Shown piece by piece: positions 21,725 to 34,389 of a stretch of 64,000 nucleotides of DNA. Position 1 is the stretch's first letter, and every line of letters starts with the position of its first letter. Under the pieces are notes generated by a model. It was not told where the DNA came from, ran no database searches, and saw only the letters and a list, made by a program, of their open reading frames with translations. The position numbers and the translations under genes were made by a program. This DNA is from Mytilus edulis (taxonomy: Eukaryota > Mollusca > Bivalvia > Mytilida > Mytilidae): NCBI RefSeq assembly GCF_963676685.1, contig NC_092349.1:61889881-61953880 (forward strand). Direction: 5' to 3'.

Positions 21725-22333
21725 ATGTCATGTGCAATGGCTATAATACCAGTAAGAGTAAAACTGAAGAATAAAGCACCTTGTGTAGAGACATACGCAT
21801 TCTTTGATTCAGGAAGTATCGTGTCATTCTGTACGGAAAATCTGTTGCACAAGCTAGGTGGAAATGGTAAAAGAATGCATATAACACTAAATACCATGGG
21901 TGAACCGTATAAGATGACAACTTATGCAGTTTCTGGATTACTAGTATTGGACCTAAAAATGAATGATGTTGTAGAACTCCCAAGAGTCTATACAAAGGAT
22001 GAGATGCCAGTTTAAGTAGATCACATTCCGTAACAAGAAGAAATCTCGAAATGGAGTCACTTGTCTGGAATTAAATGGCCTAACCTTGATGCTAGTATTG
22101 GACTTATGATAGGCAATAATGTCCAAGATGCCTACACACCATTTGAGGTAGCAACAGGACCAAGTGGATCCCCACATGCCACACGCACTAGATTAGGATG
22201 GATTATATGGAACATGATACGAGAATGTAGAGAAACTAATAAAGTCGTTAATCGAGTAGAGATGTCTGCGATTCATGAAGAAGAGCATTCAAGGCTTAAC
22301 GAGTTAGTTGAAAAATCTATGAACTTTTCCTGA
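21725..22333 (+). pseudogene. BEL/Pao aspartic protease region, broken
   Basis: Contains the retropepsin active-site motif in AFFDSGSIVSFC (near 21800-21835) and downstream WPNLDASIGLMIGNN with PFEVATGPSGSPHATRTRLG, typical of the segment after the BEL protease. A stop at 22013-22015 and a frame change before 22061 interrupt it. Confidence 0.85.
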
Positions 22334-22391
22334 ACGTATTATAGATGACGAGAGAGAAAACTCAGTAGACGACAATTCTTTCTTAGATTAT

Positions 22392-24104
22392 GTGAAAAAG
22401 AATATCCATTTTGAGAAGGGACAGTACTACATTCCGCTACCCTTCCGTGACAGCAATGTGAAACTGCCGAATAATATTTCCAAGGGCCAGCAACGATTGA
22501 GAAGTCTTAAGAACAAGTTTATCAAGAATCCTAAATTCAAACAGGACTATACTGATTTTATGGACAAACTGTTAGAAAGAGGTTACATGGAACACGTCCC
22601 AAAGGAACAGTTCAACAGAAACGATGGACGAGTATGGTATATTCCGCATCATGGTGTTTACCACAGTCAGAAACCAGACAAAATTAGAATTGTGTTTGAC
22701 TGTTCAGCTACATATATGGGTCTGTCTCTAAATAAACAACTCTTACAGGGACCGGATCTCACTAATAACCTTCTAGGTGTTCTCATAAGGATTCCATGAA
22801 GAGAAAGTTGCAATTTTAGGAGATATAGAAGCTATGTTTTACCAGGTGAAAGTGCCACCACTTGATAGAGACTGTTTAAGATTCTTTTGGTGGCCGAACG
22901 GTAACATGGAGAATGAACCGGAACAGTATAGAATGACCGTCCATGTGTTCGGTGCCGCATCATCACCAAGTTGCTGTAACTATGCGCTAAAAAGAACAGC
23001 TAAAGACTTCGGTGAACACTATACCAAAGTAGTAGCACACACAATAGCATGTATGTTGATGATTGTCTTTCGTCATTATCGACTGACGTTGAGACAATAT
23101 CGTTGATAAAGAACGTAACTTCTTTTTGTGAAAAGGGTGGATTTCATATGACAAAATGGATCGGTAACAGCCCACTCGTAATTAAATCGATACTAGAGGA
23201 GGAGCGTGCCAAAGAGGTCAAGCAGTGGAGTCGTGAGGATGACCTCCCGGTTGAACGTGCATTAGGTGTGCAATGGTTTATAGAGACTGACACTCTTGGA
23301 TTCAGAATTAAGTGCAAAGACAAAATAGCGACTAGAAGAAGTATTCTTTCAATTACTAGTTCAGTATATGATCCTTTAGGAATTATATCGCCGTACGTGC
23401 TGAATGCTAAATCTATACTACAAGGTTTGTGTAGACAAGGATTTAGTTGGGATTAAGAACTTACAGGATCTGATTTAAAGAAATGGAATGATTGGTTAGA
23501 TCAGCTTTCCGACCTTGAGAACATGAGAATAGACAGGTGCTATAAACCTGAAAATTTTGAAAAGGTTGTTTCATCTCAGCTGCATTGTTTTTCGGATGCT
23601 ATAGGCTACGGAATGGTATTTTATTTACGCTTTGTTGATGGTGAAGGAATGATTCATTGTTCTTTTGTACTCGGCAAGTCTCGAGTAGCACCATTGAAAA
23701 AGGTAACTATACCTAGGATGGAACTTACAGCCGCAACACGCGCAGTTAAACTTAGCAAAGTAATATTGGAGGAGTTAAATTATAGCATAGACAAAACATT
23801 CTTTTGGACAGACAGTATGTCAGTGTTACGCTATATCAGCAATCATAATATACATTTCCACGCTTTCGTTGCAAACCGCTTAGAAGTCATTCATGAAGCT
23901 ACAATTGTTGATCAGTGGAATTATATTAATACAAAGCTTAATCCCGCCAAGTATGCAACTAGGGGAATGTCAGTTTCAAAGTTTGAATCAAACCCAGACT
24001 AGTTCAATGGACCAGAGTATCTTCGTAAACCAGAAATAGAATGGCCAGAATGGCACATAGACAAGACTATTATTGATGAAGATAAAGAAGTGAAACGAGT
24101 TGTT
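22392..24104 (+). pseudogene. BEL/Pao reverse transcriptase and RNase H, broken
   Basis: RT fingers and palm are spread over three frames: GRVWYIPHHGVYH and RIVFDCSAT (22620-22710), DIEAMFYQVKVP (22820-22860), FGAASSPSCCNYAL (22950-22990) and the catalytic YVDD (near 23050) in the next frame. The BEL connection motif SSVYDPLGIISPY is at 23360-23400. RNase H shows FSDAIGYG, PRMELTAA and FFWTDS. Frameshifts near 22795 and 23045 and stops at 23454-23456 and 24000-24002. Continuity ends at 24104, where foreign repeats begin. Confidence 0.92.
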
Positions 24105-24439
24105 TCACAAATGATATCGGATATGTTCCTTACGTCGTAACTACAATCCCCTTCCCTTTCATGAATATGACCTACCGAATTAGACAATTTACCGGATTTG
24201 TAATCACATAAGCAAAACGACGGGTGCCACATGTGGAGCAGGATCTGCTTACCCTTCCGGAGCACCTGAGATCACCCCTAGTTTTTGGTGGGGTTCGTGT
24301 TGTTTATTCTTTAGTTTTCTATGTTGTGTCGTGTGTACTATTGTTTTTCTGTTTGTCTTTTTCATTTTTAGCCATGGCGTTGTCAGTTTGTTTTGGATTT
24401 ATGAGTTTGACTGTCCCTTTGGTATCTTTCGTCCCTCTT
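24105..24439 (+). mobile_element. 335-bp dispersed repeat, truncated copy inside BEL pol
   Basis: Runs from TCACAAATGATATCGGATAT to TCTTTCGTCCCTCTT. A very similar copy lies at 61126-61460 with more family-like sequence upstream. Here TTGTT stands on both sides (24100-24104, 24440-24444), which would fit a target duplication around a 5'-truncated retroposed copy. The short open reading (MPHVEQDLLTLPEHLRSPL) is conserved in both copies but is probably repeat-derived. Confidence 0.72.
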
Positions 24440-24989
24440 TTGTTAATATGGAACGTCGGAACTGTCTTATAGTGTAAATATTTAATGTGCTCTGTCGCTT
24501 TGTCTTTACGTCCTGTCGTTTCTTCTTTATTTTATGTGCAAATGTCTGTATTTCATGACACGGCATCTCTGTGTTATGTCAAATTAGTTATTTGTTAGGT
24601 CAAATAGTAGTATGATTTGTCATTGCTAAAGTTTGTTGTGTGCAATATGCATTACATCATGCTTTTACTACTGTATATTATGAGAATACTTCGAAACTTT
24701 ATGATCAACCACCTTTACATTCTCTCATATTTTATCTATGTTCTGTCTATTCTTCTTTTACGTAAGTCAGTTAGAAAATGCGTCTTGTCTCAAATGTGAT
24801 TGTTATGCCAAATGTTCTAAAGGTTTTGTTTTGATACACCTTTGTTCTATGTAAACCTTATGATGTTAAAGTCTTTAGGCGTTATGTTGTGTTAATACTT
24901 ATGTATCTCCAGTGAAAAACACAACACATCATGGTTTAGTTCCTATGCGTTTTGCCGAACAATTGATACTCTCTGTGAGCATTCATTAC

Positions 24990-25375
24990 GTCATGTGCAA
25001 ATGTCTTTTACATTATGTGCAAACAACTTATACGTTTTGTGCAAACCTCGTTTACCTTATGTGCAAACATCGTTCCCCCTATGTGCAAACATCGTTTACC
25101 GTATGTGCAAACATAGTTTACCTTATACACAAACACCTATTGCGTTATGTGCAAATACCTATTAAGTGATGTATAACAACTACATCATTATGTGCAAACA
25201 CTTTTACTTTATTAGAAATACCCTATGTGCCAACACTGATAACGCTTTGTGCAAATGCCTATTACATTATGTCCAAACATCTATTACGTTAGGTGCAAAC
25301 ACCTATTACGTTATGTCCAAACACCAATTACGTTATGTGCAAACACCTATTACGTTCTGGTAAACGCTTTTTTGA
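24990..25375 (+). repeat. minisatellite, left arm of the foldback element
   Basis: About 15-18 degenerate copies of a 20-22 bp unit of the type ATGTGCAAACACCTATTACGTT. Reading frames over it (YVQTSITLCANxYYVM) merely reflect the repeat. Confidence 0.88.
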
Positions 25376-26221
25376 CACAGATTAAAACAAAATGCATCAG
25401 TGATATACACTTTGAAAATTAAGAAAATTATAAGGTTTGGCTTTCTTCTTTCTATTTTACTTCGTTGTATTCTTTTTCAAGGTAAAATCCATTAGATGCT
25501 GAATGTGAAATGAAGGTTATATATGTGCATCGGGTTGTTGATTTAGTATTGGAAATGTAGTATTTTTATATATTGTTTGATATAAAACTGTTATATAATT
25601 ATTAAGTATTTTGTTCTTCTAAAAGAGTGTGCGTTATACATCCATTCTTTTTTATATTTTGTTCACTTTACTTGTTGAAAATTAAAAGATTTACAAATAT
25701 ATAGACACATTTTCGAGATGTGTCTCTCTGGAGGTGTGCCTAGATTGACAAAAGTCATAAAAAACATTTAATGCATTTTTGAAAACATTGTACAGGAACA
25801 TTTTTTAGCAAACAAATCGTACATATTGCAGATTAGCAATGCAAATAAAGACGTATTAATAATTGATATTTCAGTGTGTAATATATGCATAATAAAACGA
25901 CCATGAATTAATAACATTTTATCTGAAATGTAATACGCATAGTTAATTTTCCTGCATTTGATGGCTTAATATCCTCAGAAGAGGACAGTCTGTTATTATT
26001 TATCTCATTTAAGCCAATAGTTGTTGCTGAATATTAGCCACATCATGAAGCAAACAAACAGAATTTATATGTGACAAGTAATTATTTCAAGATGGCGTGT
26101 ATATCGACTGAAACTAAAAGATCTGCCCTGTTATTCGAAGCAAAAAGAAAGCTACATGTAAAAAACAAAATGCAACCTTATTCCTTACGGAAAATGTGAA
26201 CGGAAAATAAGTTGATATAAA

Positions 26222-26420
26222 AAAAAGAAGACGTGGTATTATTGCCAATGAGACAACTCTCCACAAGAGACCAAAATAACACAGAAATTAACAACTTTAG
26301 GTCACCGTACGGCCTTCAACAATGAGCAAAGCCCATACTGCATGGTCAACAATAAAAGGCCCGAAAAGATTATGTAAAATAATTCAAACGAGAACACTAA
26401 CGGCTTTATTTATGTAATGT
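26222..26420 (-). repeat. Penelope-like 3'-tail fragment (second family)
   Basis: GCCAATGAGACAACTCTCCA, GTCACCGTACGGCCTTCAAC, ATGAGCAAAGCCCATACTG and AACGGCTTTATTTATGTA match the longer copy at 51480-52100, which joins element sequence also found beside the reverse transcriptase relic at 56020-57750 (minus strand). Confidence 0.7.
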
Positions 26421-28424
26421 TCTCTTTCATCTGCATCAAGCTGGTCATTGCATGGGTCGTCATATCTTGCATACATAATCATAACATATGATTTTGGAAG
26501 GCGCCGAATTACATTTATGAATTATAGACTTTGACAAGGTCAACACATTATATATGCGTCTATTCAGATTATATTGACCCGAGGACGAAGATAGTTTCCC
26601 ACCACCTCTTATCTTGTATTTATTTTTTGAATTAGCAGGGAGTTTTAACAAAACTGAGTCCAGAGACCCCTCTCAATCAAACTGCTTATAGAACCAACAA
26701 ACGCAGCTCCATCATTTTCAAAAATTCTGGTTCCGCCACTGGTCATTGAATGAGAAAACAAAAAGAGAAATAAAATTAGGTCCGTGTGTTTGTTTATCTA
26801 ATGATATCTTAATGAACAACTTCTCTATTCATTTTACATCGGATGACCGTGAGGGCATTCATGTGTATTGCTGTCGCCTAAATTTCCATTACGTAACCTT
26901 CGTTTTGAGATTGTAACCGATCTATAAACATGATAATGATAAATACGCTGACATTATCGAGTGCAAAATTACATTCTTATCATTTGTTTTTAATTCATTT
27001 TAAATGGATACTCCTAAAAATATATTTTTTGGAACATGAATTAATGATAAGAAAATGTCGTTAACTCGTTAGAAACATAAATAAAGTAAAAAATCTTCAA
27101 TATTTATACACACGTACAGAAAAAGGATGTTACCGTATCCGGAAGAATATCTCAAGAACGTTTGCAATTTCCCATGCCGAGTTATCTGTCTTTGCTCCCT
27201 CTCTCTGCGTGGAACATTGAATGCTTTGCTGGAAAATATGAATGCCCACTCAAATTCAATCTATCAGAAAAATCGAATTATTACAGAAGAGTATCCACCA
27301 TGCACTTGCACAGCACTATAATGAATATAGTGCAATAGAATGATATACAAATGGATAAAAATTATATATATATGTAACTGTAATTTACAAATATTAAATT
27401 AATGTATAACAAACAAACAAAATAGAGTTTACTGATTTGTATCACTTCTACGATGAGGTTGAATTTATCATCCACGCACAGAAAAAAATATATATCTGTA
27501 CTGTAACGTCACTTTCAGGTAAATAGATGGGATTTGGATTTGCGGTCATCCGATGTTCGAGCTTCAGTACTTTGATTAATATCTTTAACATAAAGATGTT
27601 CTCAAAAATTAATAAAACATAACAAGGGTTTTATATTTTAAAAATGTCTTCTTATCCTTATTTTATCTTGATTAATTTTTAGAACTCAAATCGTATCAAC
27701 GACATACTGCACATTTAAAGATTTTTGAAACTGGGAGTTAGCTGGCCATTGTTTCATGGTGCTTTAAACGGATGAACAAGAGGGTTCCGAAATTCCAACA
27801 ATACAAAACATGACAAGTGAACTGGCTTAATTTATAATCTGTAGCAGGAAAATTACAGAAGAATTTAAGCCTTCCCTTGCGTGTTAATGTCTGTCTCAGT
27901 GTTCTTTTCGTTATATAGGTGATTTTTTTAAAAAGAATTTTGACTAAATATGTTACGTCGATTTCAAGGCGAACAAGATTGCATCAATTCAAAAAAATTT
28001 CCGCAGTTTGAGGATAATTTGGATTGAATCATATGAACTTCATGCCTCGCTAGCTATTAATAAAAAAAAACGTCTCGCTTTCACAGTAGCCGAGAAAAGG
28101 GGGACCGATATATCTAAAAATGGCAATATTTAACGGAATCTGTCAAAACATATTTTAAAATGATAACATTTAGATCCAAAAGAATATATTTGTATCAAAT
28201 TTTATATTTTTTAAAATAAGATTTCTCAAAATAATGATGTGCAGCAAATCTCTTTTATGAACATTTGGCTTAATTGTGTATTTAGCTAAATTTATCGAAC
28301 CATTCGCGTTCATAACTAAACGCATCGAAGCTTACCGTTTCAACCGTATATCCCGCAATAATATTAATTATTATATTCATATTATTTATGACTCTCCGTT
28401 CGGAAAATAGGTTGATGTTTTTAA

Positions 28425-28870
28425 GCACCATCTACGATAGTAGAGGGGCATTATGTTTTCTGGTCTGTGCTCCTATCATGCGTCCGTCCGTTCGTCTGTG
28501 CGTCCGTTCAGGTTAAAGTTTTTGGTCAAGGTAGTTTTTGATGAAGCTGAAGTCCAATCAACTAGAAACTTAGCACACTTGTTGCTTATGATATGATCCT
28601 TATAATTTTATAGCCAAATTAGACTTTTGACCCAAATTTCACGATCCACTGAACATAGAAAATGAAAGTGGGAGTTTCAGGTTAAAGTTTTTGGTCAAGG
28701 TAGGTTTTGATGAATTTGAAGTCCAATCAACTTGAAACTTAGTACATATGTTCTTTATAGTATTATCTTTCTAATTTTAATGCCAAATTAGATTATTATC
28801 CAATTTCACGGTCCATGGAACATGGAAAAGGATAGTGCGAGTGGGGTATCCGTGTACTTTGGACAAATTC
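28425..28870 (+). repeat. CGTC-type dispersed element, one and a half copies
   Basis: First part repeats the 15604 element (CTACGATAGTAGAGGGGCAT, CGTCCGTCCGTTCGTCTGTG, GGTCAAGGTAGTTTTTGATG). The core then recurs from about 28675 (GGTTAAAGTTTTTGGTCAAG) to AGTGCGAGTGGGGTATCCGT, so the internal segment is duplicated. Confidence 0.75.
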
Positions 28871-29487
28871 TTGTTAATTTATACGACGATATTCGTTGAA
28901 ATATTGAACAAAAAGATAAATTCATATCAACAACTGTAAAATAATGTATTGATTATATATGTACTTTGTCAGTAAACGTGAAATTTATTTGTACGAGCTT
29001 TAGAAACAGGACGAAAAGCGAGGCTTACCGAATTTTCTTCTGTTTCGCAGCGAGAACTAATACATTTTATGTTTCTGACAATGGACATATATTGTTCACA
29101 ATTTACACCTGATATTTGAGCATAAGTTGTTTAAATCTTAACCATTGTCTCTGATTTTTACAATTATTGAAACGCGGACTCGTAGAAAACCCCAAAATGA
29201 ACTATTATCAAGAAAGAAATATTCACATATTACCGATTGATCAACATGGAAGCGGGTAGCAGAAAAATTTATTTGTAAATGTACAAACAAAGCAAAAAAA
29301 AAAGTTGTTTACCTGTTATTTGTATACAATAACTAGCTAATTAAAAGCGAATTACTTAACTGTAACCATTTTTTTTAAAACTGGTGAAATATTAAATGGG
29401 GTAGAAAAATAAATAGATTAGATGACTATGCGGTATGGGTTTTTTGTTAAAGGCCATAAGAAGATCTATTATTATTTATTTCTTTGT

Positions 29488-29545
29488 CATTTGGTCTCTC
29501 GTGGAGAATTGTCTCATTGGCATTCATACCACATCTTTTTTTTTT
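29488..29545 (+). repeat. short Penelope-like tail fragment
   Basis: GGTCTCTCGTGGAGAATTGT and ATTGGCATTCATACCACATC are the reverse complement of the end seen at 26222 and 51480. A similar piece lies at 30310-30362. Confidence 0.6.
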
Positions 29546-30659
29546 TTATAGAGAGTCAGTTTTTTCTGAAATTCAAAGGGAAAATTATGTTATGATGACC
29601 ATTTTAGCCACGAAATTATTTATTTATTCTTGTAGACAACAAGATAACAATATGCATATCACTTATAACAAAAATAATAGAAGAAAACAATTACAATTTA
29701 CTAGAATATATATTTTTTTGTATCGTTCTTGATGACACGGTTCGAAAAGTTACCGGACCAAATACGGATAAATGAAAGTCATTCTCTAGAGTTTCAAGTT
29801 GCGGGATTTAATTTCGTGAATGGCCAGTGAAGGTGAAACAAGGCTGATAACCCTTTCATTCAGAAAAAAATATGTGTATGCGTCTTTTTTGTGGATTACA
29901 GGATAATGCAGTTTTTAATATGAAAAGAATAGGGTTTTTAGAAATTGCAGCATTTTGTTACACCCTTCTACCTGTCTGATCCAAAATCGAATCAAATTTT
30001 TCCAACATCCCTGTTAGTTTTAAAAAAAATTGTCAGATAAGAGGTACGGGTCACCAGACCACCCCTTTTCAGGACACCTACCCGTCTCAACACGCCTTGG
30101 TAGGGACGGAGGAAATAATAAGTCTTAGGAAGGTTATTCAGAATAATATTCACAACTGTTAAAGGAAATGAACGAAAATAAAATCTTAAACATTTTGTAG
30201 GATTCCATAGCTGCTACATGAATCGTGGGAAACGTCATTACATTTGTAGCATTAATCTAGTAAACGTTTCTCGCTAGATAAAAACCCTACTGGGAGGGTA
30301 ATAACAAATCATCCTGGTCTCTTGTGAAGAGATGTCACATTGGCATTCGTACCACATCTTCCTTTTTATATCGTACTGTTTTCTGTGCACCTTTTGAAAA
30401 CTAAAGTCGTGTCTGTATATTTGTTACAATTTTCAACAAGTAAAGTGAACAAATTTTCAAAGCATGGATGCATAACGCACACTCTTAAAGTATAGAGCAA
30501 AATAATTTCCCATAAAACTAGATACATCGTATGTATATAGCATTTTTACACCAATCAATATAATTAATATAAAAGTCCACAGTTTCTTAGAAAGGTCAAA
30601 CTTTTAATTTTCTTCATTTTCAAAATGCATATCATTGATGCGTTTTGTTTTAATCTGTG

Positions 30660-31035
30660 TCAAAAAAGCATTTACCAGAACGTAATAGGTGTTTGGACAT
30701 AACGTAATAGGTGTTTGGACATAACGTAATAGGTGTTTGCACATAACGTAATAGATGTTTGGACATAATGTAATAGGCATTTGTACATAACGTAATAGCG
30801 TTTGCACATAATGATGTAGTTTTTATACATAACTTAATAGGTATTTGGACATAACGTCATAGGTGTTAGCACATAAGGTAAACGATGTTTGCACACAGGG
30901 TAAACGATGTTTGTACACAGGGTAAACGATGTTTGCACATAAGGTAAACGAGGTTAGCACAAAATGTATAAGTTGTTTGCACATAATGTAAAAGGCATTT
31001 GCACATGACGTAATGAATGCTCACAGAGAGTATCA
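30660..31035 (-). repeat. minisatellite, right arm of the foldback element
   Basis: Reverse-complement array of the same unit (ACGTAATAGGTGTTTGGACA type and GGTAAACGATGTTTGCACA type), in mirrored order to the left arm. Confidence 0.88.
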
Positions 31036-31552
31036 ATTGTTCGGCAAAACGCATATAAATTATACCATGATATATTGTGTTTTTCACTGGAAATACATAT
31101 GTATAAACACAACATAACGCCAAAAGACTATAATATCATGAGATTTACACAGAACAAATGTGTATGAAAACGAAACCTTTAGAACATTTCATATAACAAT
31201 AATACTTGAGACATGATGCAATTATTAACTGACTTACGTAAAAGAAGAATTGACACATCATAGATATAATATGAGAGAACGTAAAGGGGGTTGATCATAA
31301 AGTTTCGAAGTATTCACAGAATATATAGTAGTTACAGCATAATGTAATGCATAATTTACACAACAAAGTTTAACAATGACATATCATACAATTACTTGAC
31401 CAAACAAATAACTAATTTTACATAACAAAGAGATGCCGTGTCAGGAAATAAAGGCATCTACACATAACATCAAGAAGAAATGACAGGACGTAAAGGCAAA
31501 TCGACAAAACACATTAAATATTTACACTATAAGACAGTTCCGGCGTTCCATA

Positions 31553-31749
31553 GTTAACACTACAATATTGTCAAACGAACATCATGGATTGGATAGACTG
31601 TTCTCTCTATTCTCAGAATGGAAGAAACAAAAGAAAATAACTAGTTGGTTATTTATTGCGTTGGATAACTTTAGGAAACTTGTTAAGGAAAGAAAACACA
31701 TCAGAAACAAAGGTCAATCAGAAGGTGAGAACTCAGTGGATAATAACTA
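31553..31749 (+). pseudogene. BEL/Pao pol fragment between RNase H and integrase
   Basis: After the foldback element the pol reading resumes (LDRLFSLFSEWKKQKKITSW, then FRKLVKERKHIRN), matching the ySxWxrLxR linker of BEL pol. It is cut again at about 31745 by the next insertion. Confidence 0.75.
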
Positions 31750-33549
31750 GAGGCTCTAAAGAGCCTGTGTCGCTCACCTTGGTCTATGTGCATATTAAAC
31801 AAAGGACACAGATGGATTCATGACAAAATTGTGTTTTGCTGATAGTGATGTGTTTGTAGATCTTACTTTACTGAACATTCTTGGTACTTAGAATTTTCTC
31901 TATCTATAATAAACTTGGACCTTTAGATACAGTGAAAAATATTTTGTAAAAATTTACAAAAATTTACCAAATTAGTGAAAATTGTTAAAGATTGAATAAA
32001 ATGGGCAACAACTCCTTAAGGGGTCAACTGACGATTTTGGTCATGTTGACTTATTTCTAGATCTTACTTAGCTGAACATTATTGCTGTTTACAAGTTATC
32101 TTTATCTATAACAATATTCAAGATAATAACCAAAAACAGCAAAATTTCCTTAAAATTACTAATTCAGGGGCAGCAACCCAACAACAGGTTATCCAATTTT
32201 TATCTGAAAATTTCAGGGCAGATAGATCTTGACCTGTTACACAATTTTACTCCATGTCAGATTTGCTCTAAATGCTTTGGTTTTTGAGTTATAAGCCCAA
32301 AACTGCATTTTACCCCTATGTTCTATTTTTAGCCATGGCGGCCATCTTGGATGGTTGGCCGGGTCACCGGACACATTTTTTAAACAAGATACCCCAATGA
32401 TGATTTTGGCCAAGTAGTTTCAGAGGAGAAGATGTAAAAGATTACTAAGATTTACGAAAAATGGTTAAAAATTGACTATTAAGGGCAATAACTCCTAAAG
32501 GGGTCAACTGACCATTTCGGTCATGTTGACTTATTTTTAAATCTTTTTTTGCTGAACATTATTGCTGTTTACAGTTTATCTCTATCTATAATAATATTCA
32601 AGATAATAACAAAAAACAGCAAAATTTCATTAAAATTACTTATTCTGGGGCAGCAACCCAAAACCGGGTTGTCCAATTCATCTGAAAATTTCAGGGCAGG
32701 TAGATCTTGACCTGATAAACAAATTTACCTCCCGTCAGATTTACTCTAAATGCTTTGGTTTTTGAGTTATAAGCCAAAAACTGCATTTTACCCAAGGTTC
32801 TATTTTTAGCCATGGCAGCCATCTTGATTGGATGGCTGGGTCACTGGACACATGTTTTAAACTAGATACCCCAAAGATGGTTGTGGCCAAGTTTGGATTG
32901 ATTTGGCCAGGTAGTTTCAGAGAAGAAGATTTTTGTAAAAGATTACTAAGATTTACGAAAAATGGTTAAAAATTGACTATAAAGGGCAATAACTCCTAAA
33001 GGGGTCAACTGACCATTTCGGTCATGTTGACTTATTTGTAAATATTACTTTGCTGAACATTATTGCTGTTTACACTTTATCTCTATCTATAATAATATTC
33101 AAGATAATAACCAAAAACAGCAAAATTTCCTTAAAATTACTAATTCAGGGGCAGCAACCCAACAACAGGTTATCCGATTTATCTGAAAATTTCAGGGCAG
33201 ATAGATCTTGACCTGTTACACAAGTTTACCCCATGTCAGATTTGCTCTAAATGCTTTGGTTTTTGAGTTATAAGCCAAAAACTGCATTTAACCCCTATGT
33301 TCTATTTTTAGCCATGGCGGCCATCTTGGATGGTTGGCCGGGTCACCGGACACATTTTTTAAACTAGATACCCCAATGATGATTTTGGCCAAGTTTGGTG
33401 TAATTTGGCCCAGTAGTTTCAGAGGAGAAGATTTTTGTAAAAGTTAACGACGCCAGACGACGACGGACGACAGACGACGGACGACGGACGACGGACGCCA
33501 AGTGATGGGAAAAGCTCACTTGGCCCTTTGGGCCAGGTGAGCTAAAAAT
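31745..33549. mobile_element. 1.8-kb non-autonomous element with three ~0.5-kb units
   Basis: Starts with the small palindrome GGCTCTAAAGAGCC and ends with a hairpin AGCTCACTTGGCCC/GGGCCAGGTGAGCT (33512-33543) followed by an A-run. Inside are three copies of a unit marked by AACTCCTAAAGGGGTCAACT at about 32010, 32490 and 32991 (spacing 480 and 501 bp), then a GACGACGGAC-type simple repeat (33447-33500). The layout (internal tandem units, microsatellite, 3' hairpin) resembles bivalve Pearl or Helitron-like elements; that assignment is an inference. It interrupts BEL pol; exact ends are uncertain by a few bases. Confidence 0.8.
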
Positions 33550-34060
33550 GAACTAACATTTAGCAAATCATTGAACGGAGTAACGAAAGATGTTCAGATC
33601 ACGTTACCGACAACTGAAACTCTTAATAGATCAGAAATGGCTATCATTAAATATGAACAAAGTGTTCACTTTGAATAAGAAATACACATGTACTTCAAAA
33701 TATCGACCGAGGTAAAGTGTTAAAGAAGTCATCTAAACTCTTCAAACTAAATCCATTTACAGACGAGAATGGTTTGTTGAGAGTAGGAGGAAGATTAGAG
33801 CGTGCTGATTTACCGTATGATGCGAAACAACCAATATTATTACCGAAAGACTCTAACATTTCAAAGTTGATCATTGAAGACATTCATCGTTTAGTAGGAC
33901 ACTTGGGTAAAAACTCAATTCTGGCGCAACTAAGGCAAAAATTTTGGATTATTGGTGCTAGCTCTATGATTAAAGGAATATATCAAATGTGTAATCTGCA
34001 GGAAGTACTGTGCACCATTTGTTTACCAAAAAATGGCTAATTTACCAGAGGAGAGACTTA
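33550..34060 (+). pseudogene. BEL/Pao integrase zinc-binding region, broken
   Basis: Contains NPFTDENGLLRVGGRLERAD and then HRLVGHLGKNSILAQLRQKF, the HH part of the integrase H2C2 zinc-binding domain; the CC part is garbled near 33990-34020 (MCNLQEVLCTICL). A stop at 33675-33677 and frame changes near 33700 and 34030 break it. Confidence 0.85.
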
Positions 34061-34389
34061 TATCCGACAAACCACCATCTACGATGGTTGGAATGGACTT
34101 TTTTGGACCATTTCAGATCAATCAAGGAAGAAGTTTAGTGAAACGATATAGGTTTATCTTTACTTGCCTCTCCATCCGTGCCGTTCACTTGGAAATCGCA
34201 CATTCTATGGATACAGATTCTTGTATAAACGCAATCAGACGTTTGATATCTCGCAGAGGGAATCCAGAACTCATAAGATCAGAAAACGGAACAGATTTAG
34301 TTGGAACAGACAGAGAAATGAGAGAAGAAATAGAAAGATGGAACATAGACAAGATAAATAAGTTCATGCTTCAGAAAAGTATAAAATGA
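34033..34389 (+). pseudogene. BEL/Pao integrase core, catalytic change and stop
   Basis: First catalytic aspartate in MVGMDFFGPF. The second motif, normally SDNGT, reads RSENGTDLVG, so Asp is replaced by Glu. A TGA at 34387-34389 precedes the FNPPAASHVGGVWERL stretch carrying the third acidic residue. The change and the stop each suggest loss of integrase activity. Confidence 0.9.

Larger units (their letters stand above)
25711..30399. other. interior of the foldback element, no gene
   Basis: AT-rich spacer. It holds a Penelope-like tail fragment at 26222-26420, a CGTC-type dispersed repeat at 28425-28870, and two reverse-oriented tail fragments at 29488-29545 and 30310-30362. No transposase or other protein family was recognised. 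Confidence 0.6.
24447..31552. mobile_element. 7.1-kb foldback-type element with minisatellite arms
   Basis: Ends TATGGAACGTCGGAACTGTC and (other side) GACAGTTCCGGCGTTCCATA are inverted. The arms stay alignable for about 1.15-1.25 kb (24447 to about 25710; about 30400 to 31552). GTTAA flanks both sides (24442-24446, 31553-31557). Each arm holds a run of degenerate 20-22 bp repeats. The 4.7-kb interior has no transposase-like reading frame. This resembles Foldback/TU-type elements (long inverted repeats with internal tandem repeats); family membership is an inference. Confidence 0.82.

Noticed and set aside
24224..24472. Hydrophobic 82-residue frame, repeated at 61245-61508
   Set aside because: Conserved only because it lies in a dispersed repeat; no independent sign of coding.
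24912..25363. Open frames rich in YVQT and CANxYYVM in the foldback arm
   Set aside because: They are translations of a 20-22 bp tandem array and appear likewise on the reverse strand of the other arm.
24990..31035. CRISPR-like array of regularly spaced short repeats
   Set aside because: Units are contiguous degenerate 20-22 bp repeats without unique spacers, in a eukaryotic transposon arm.
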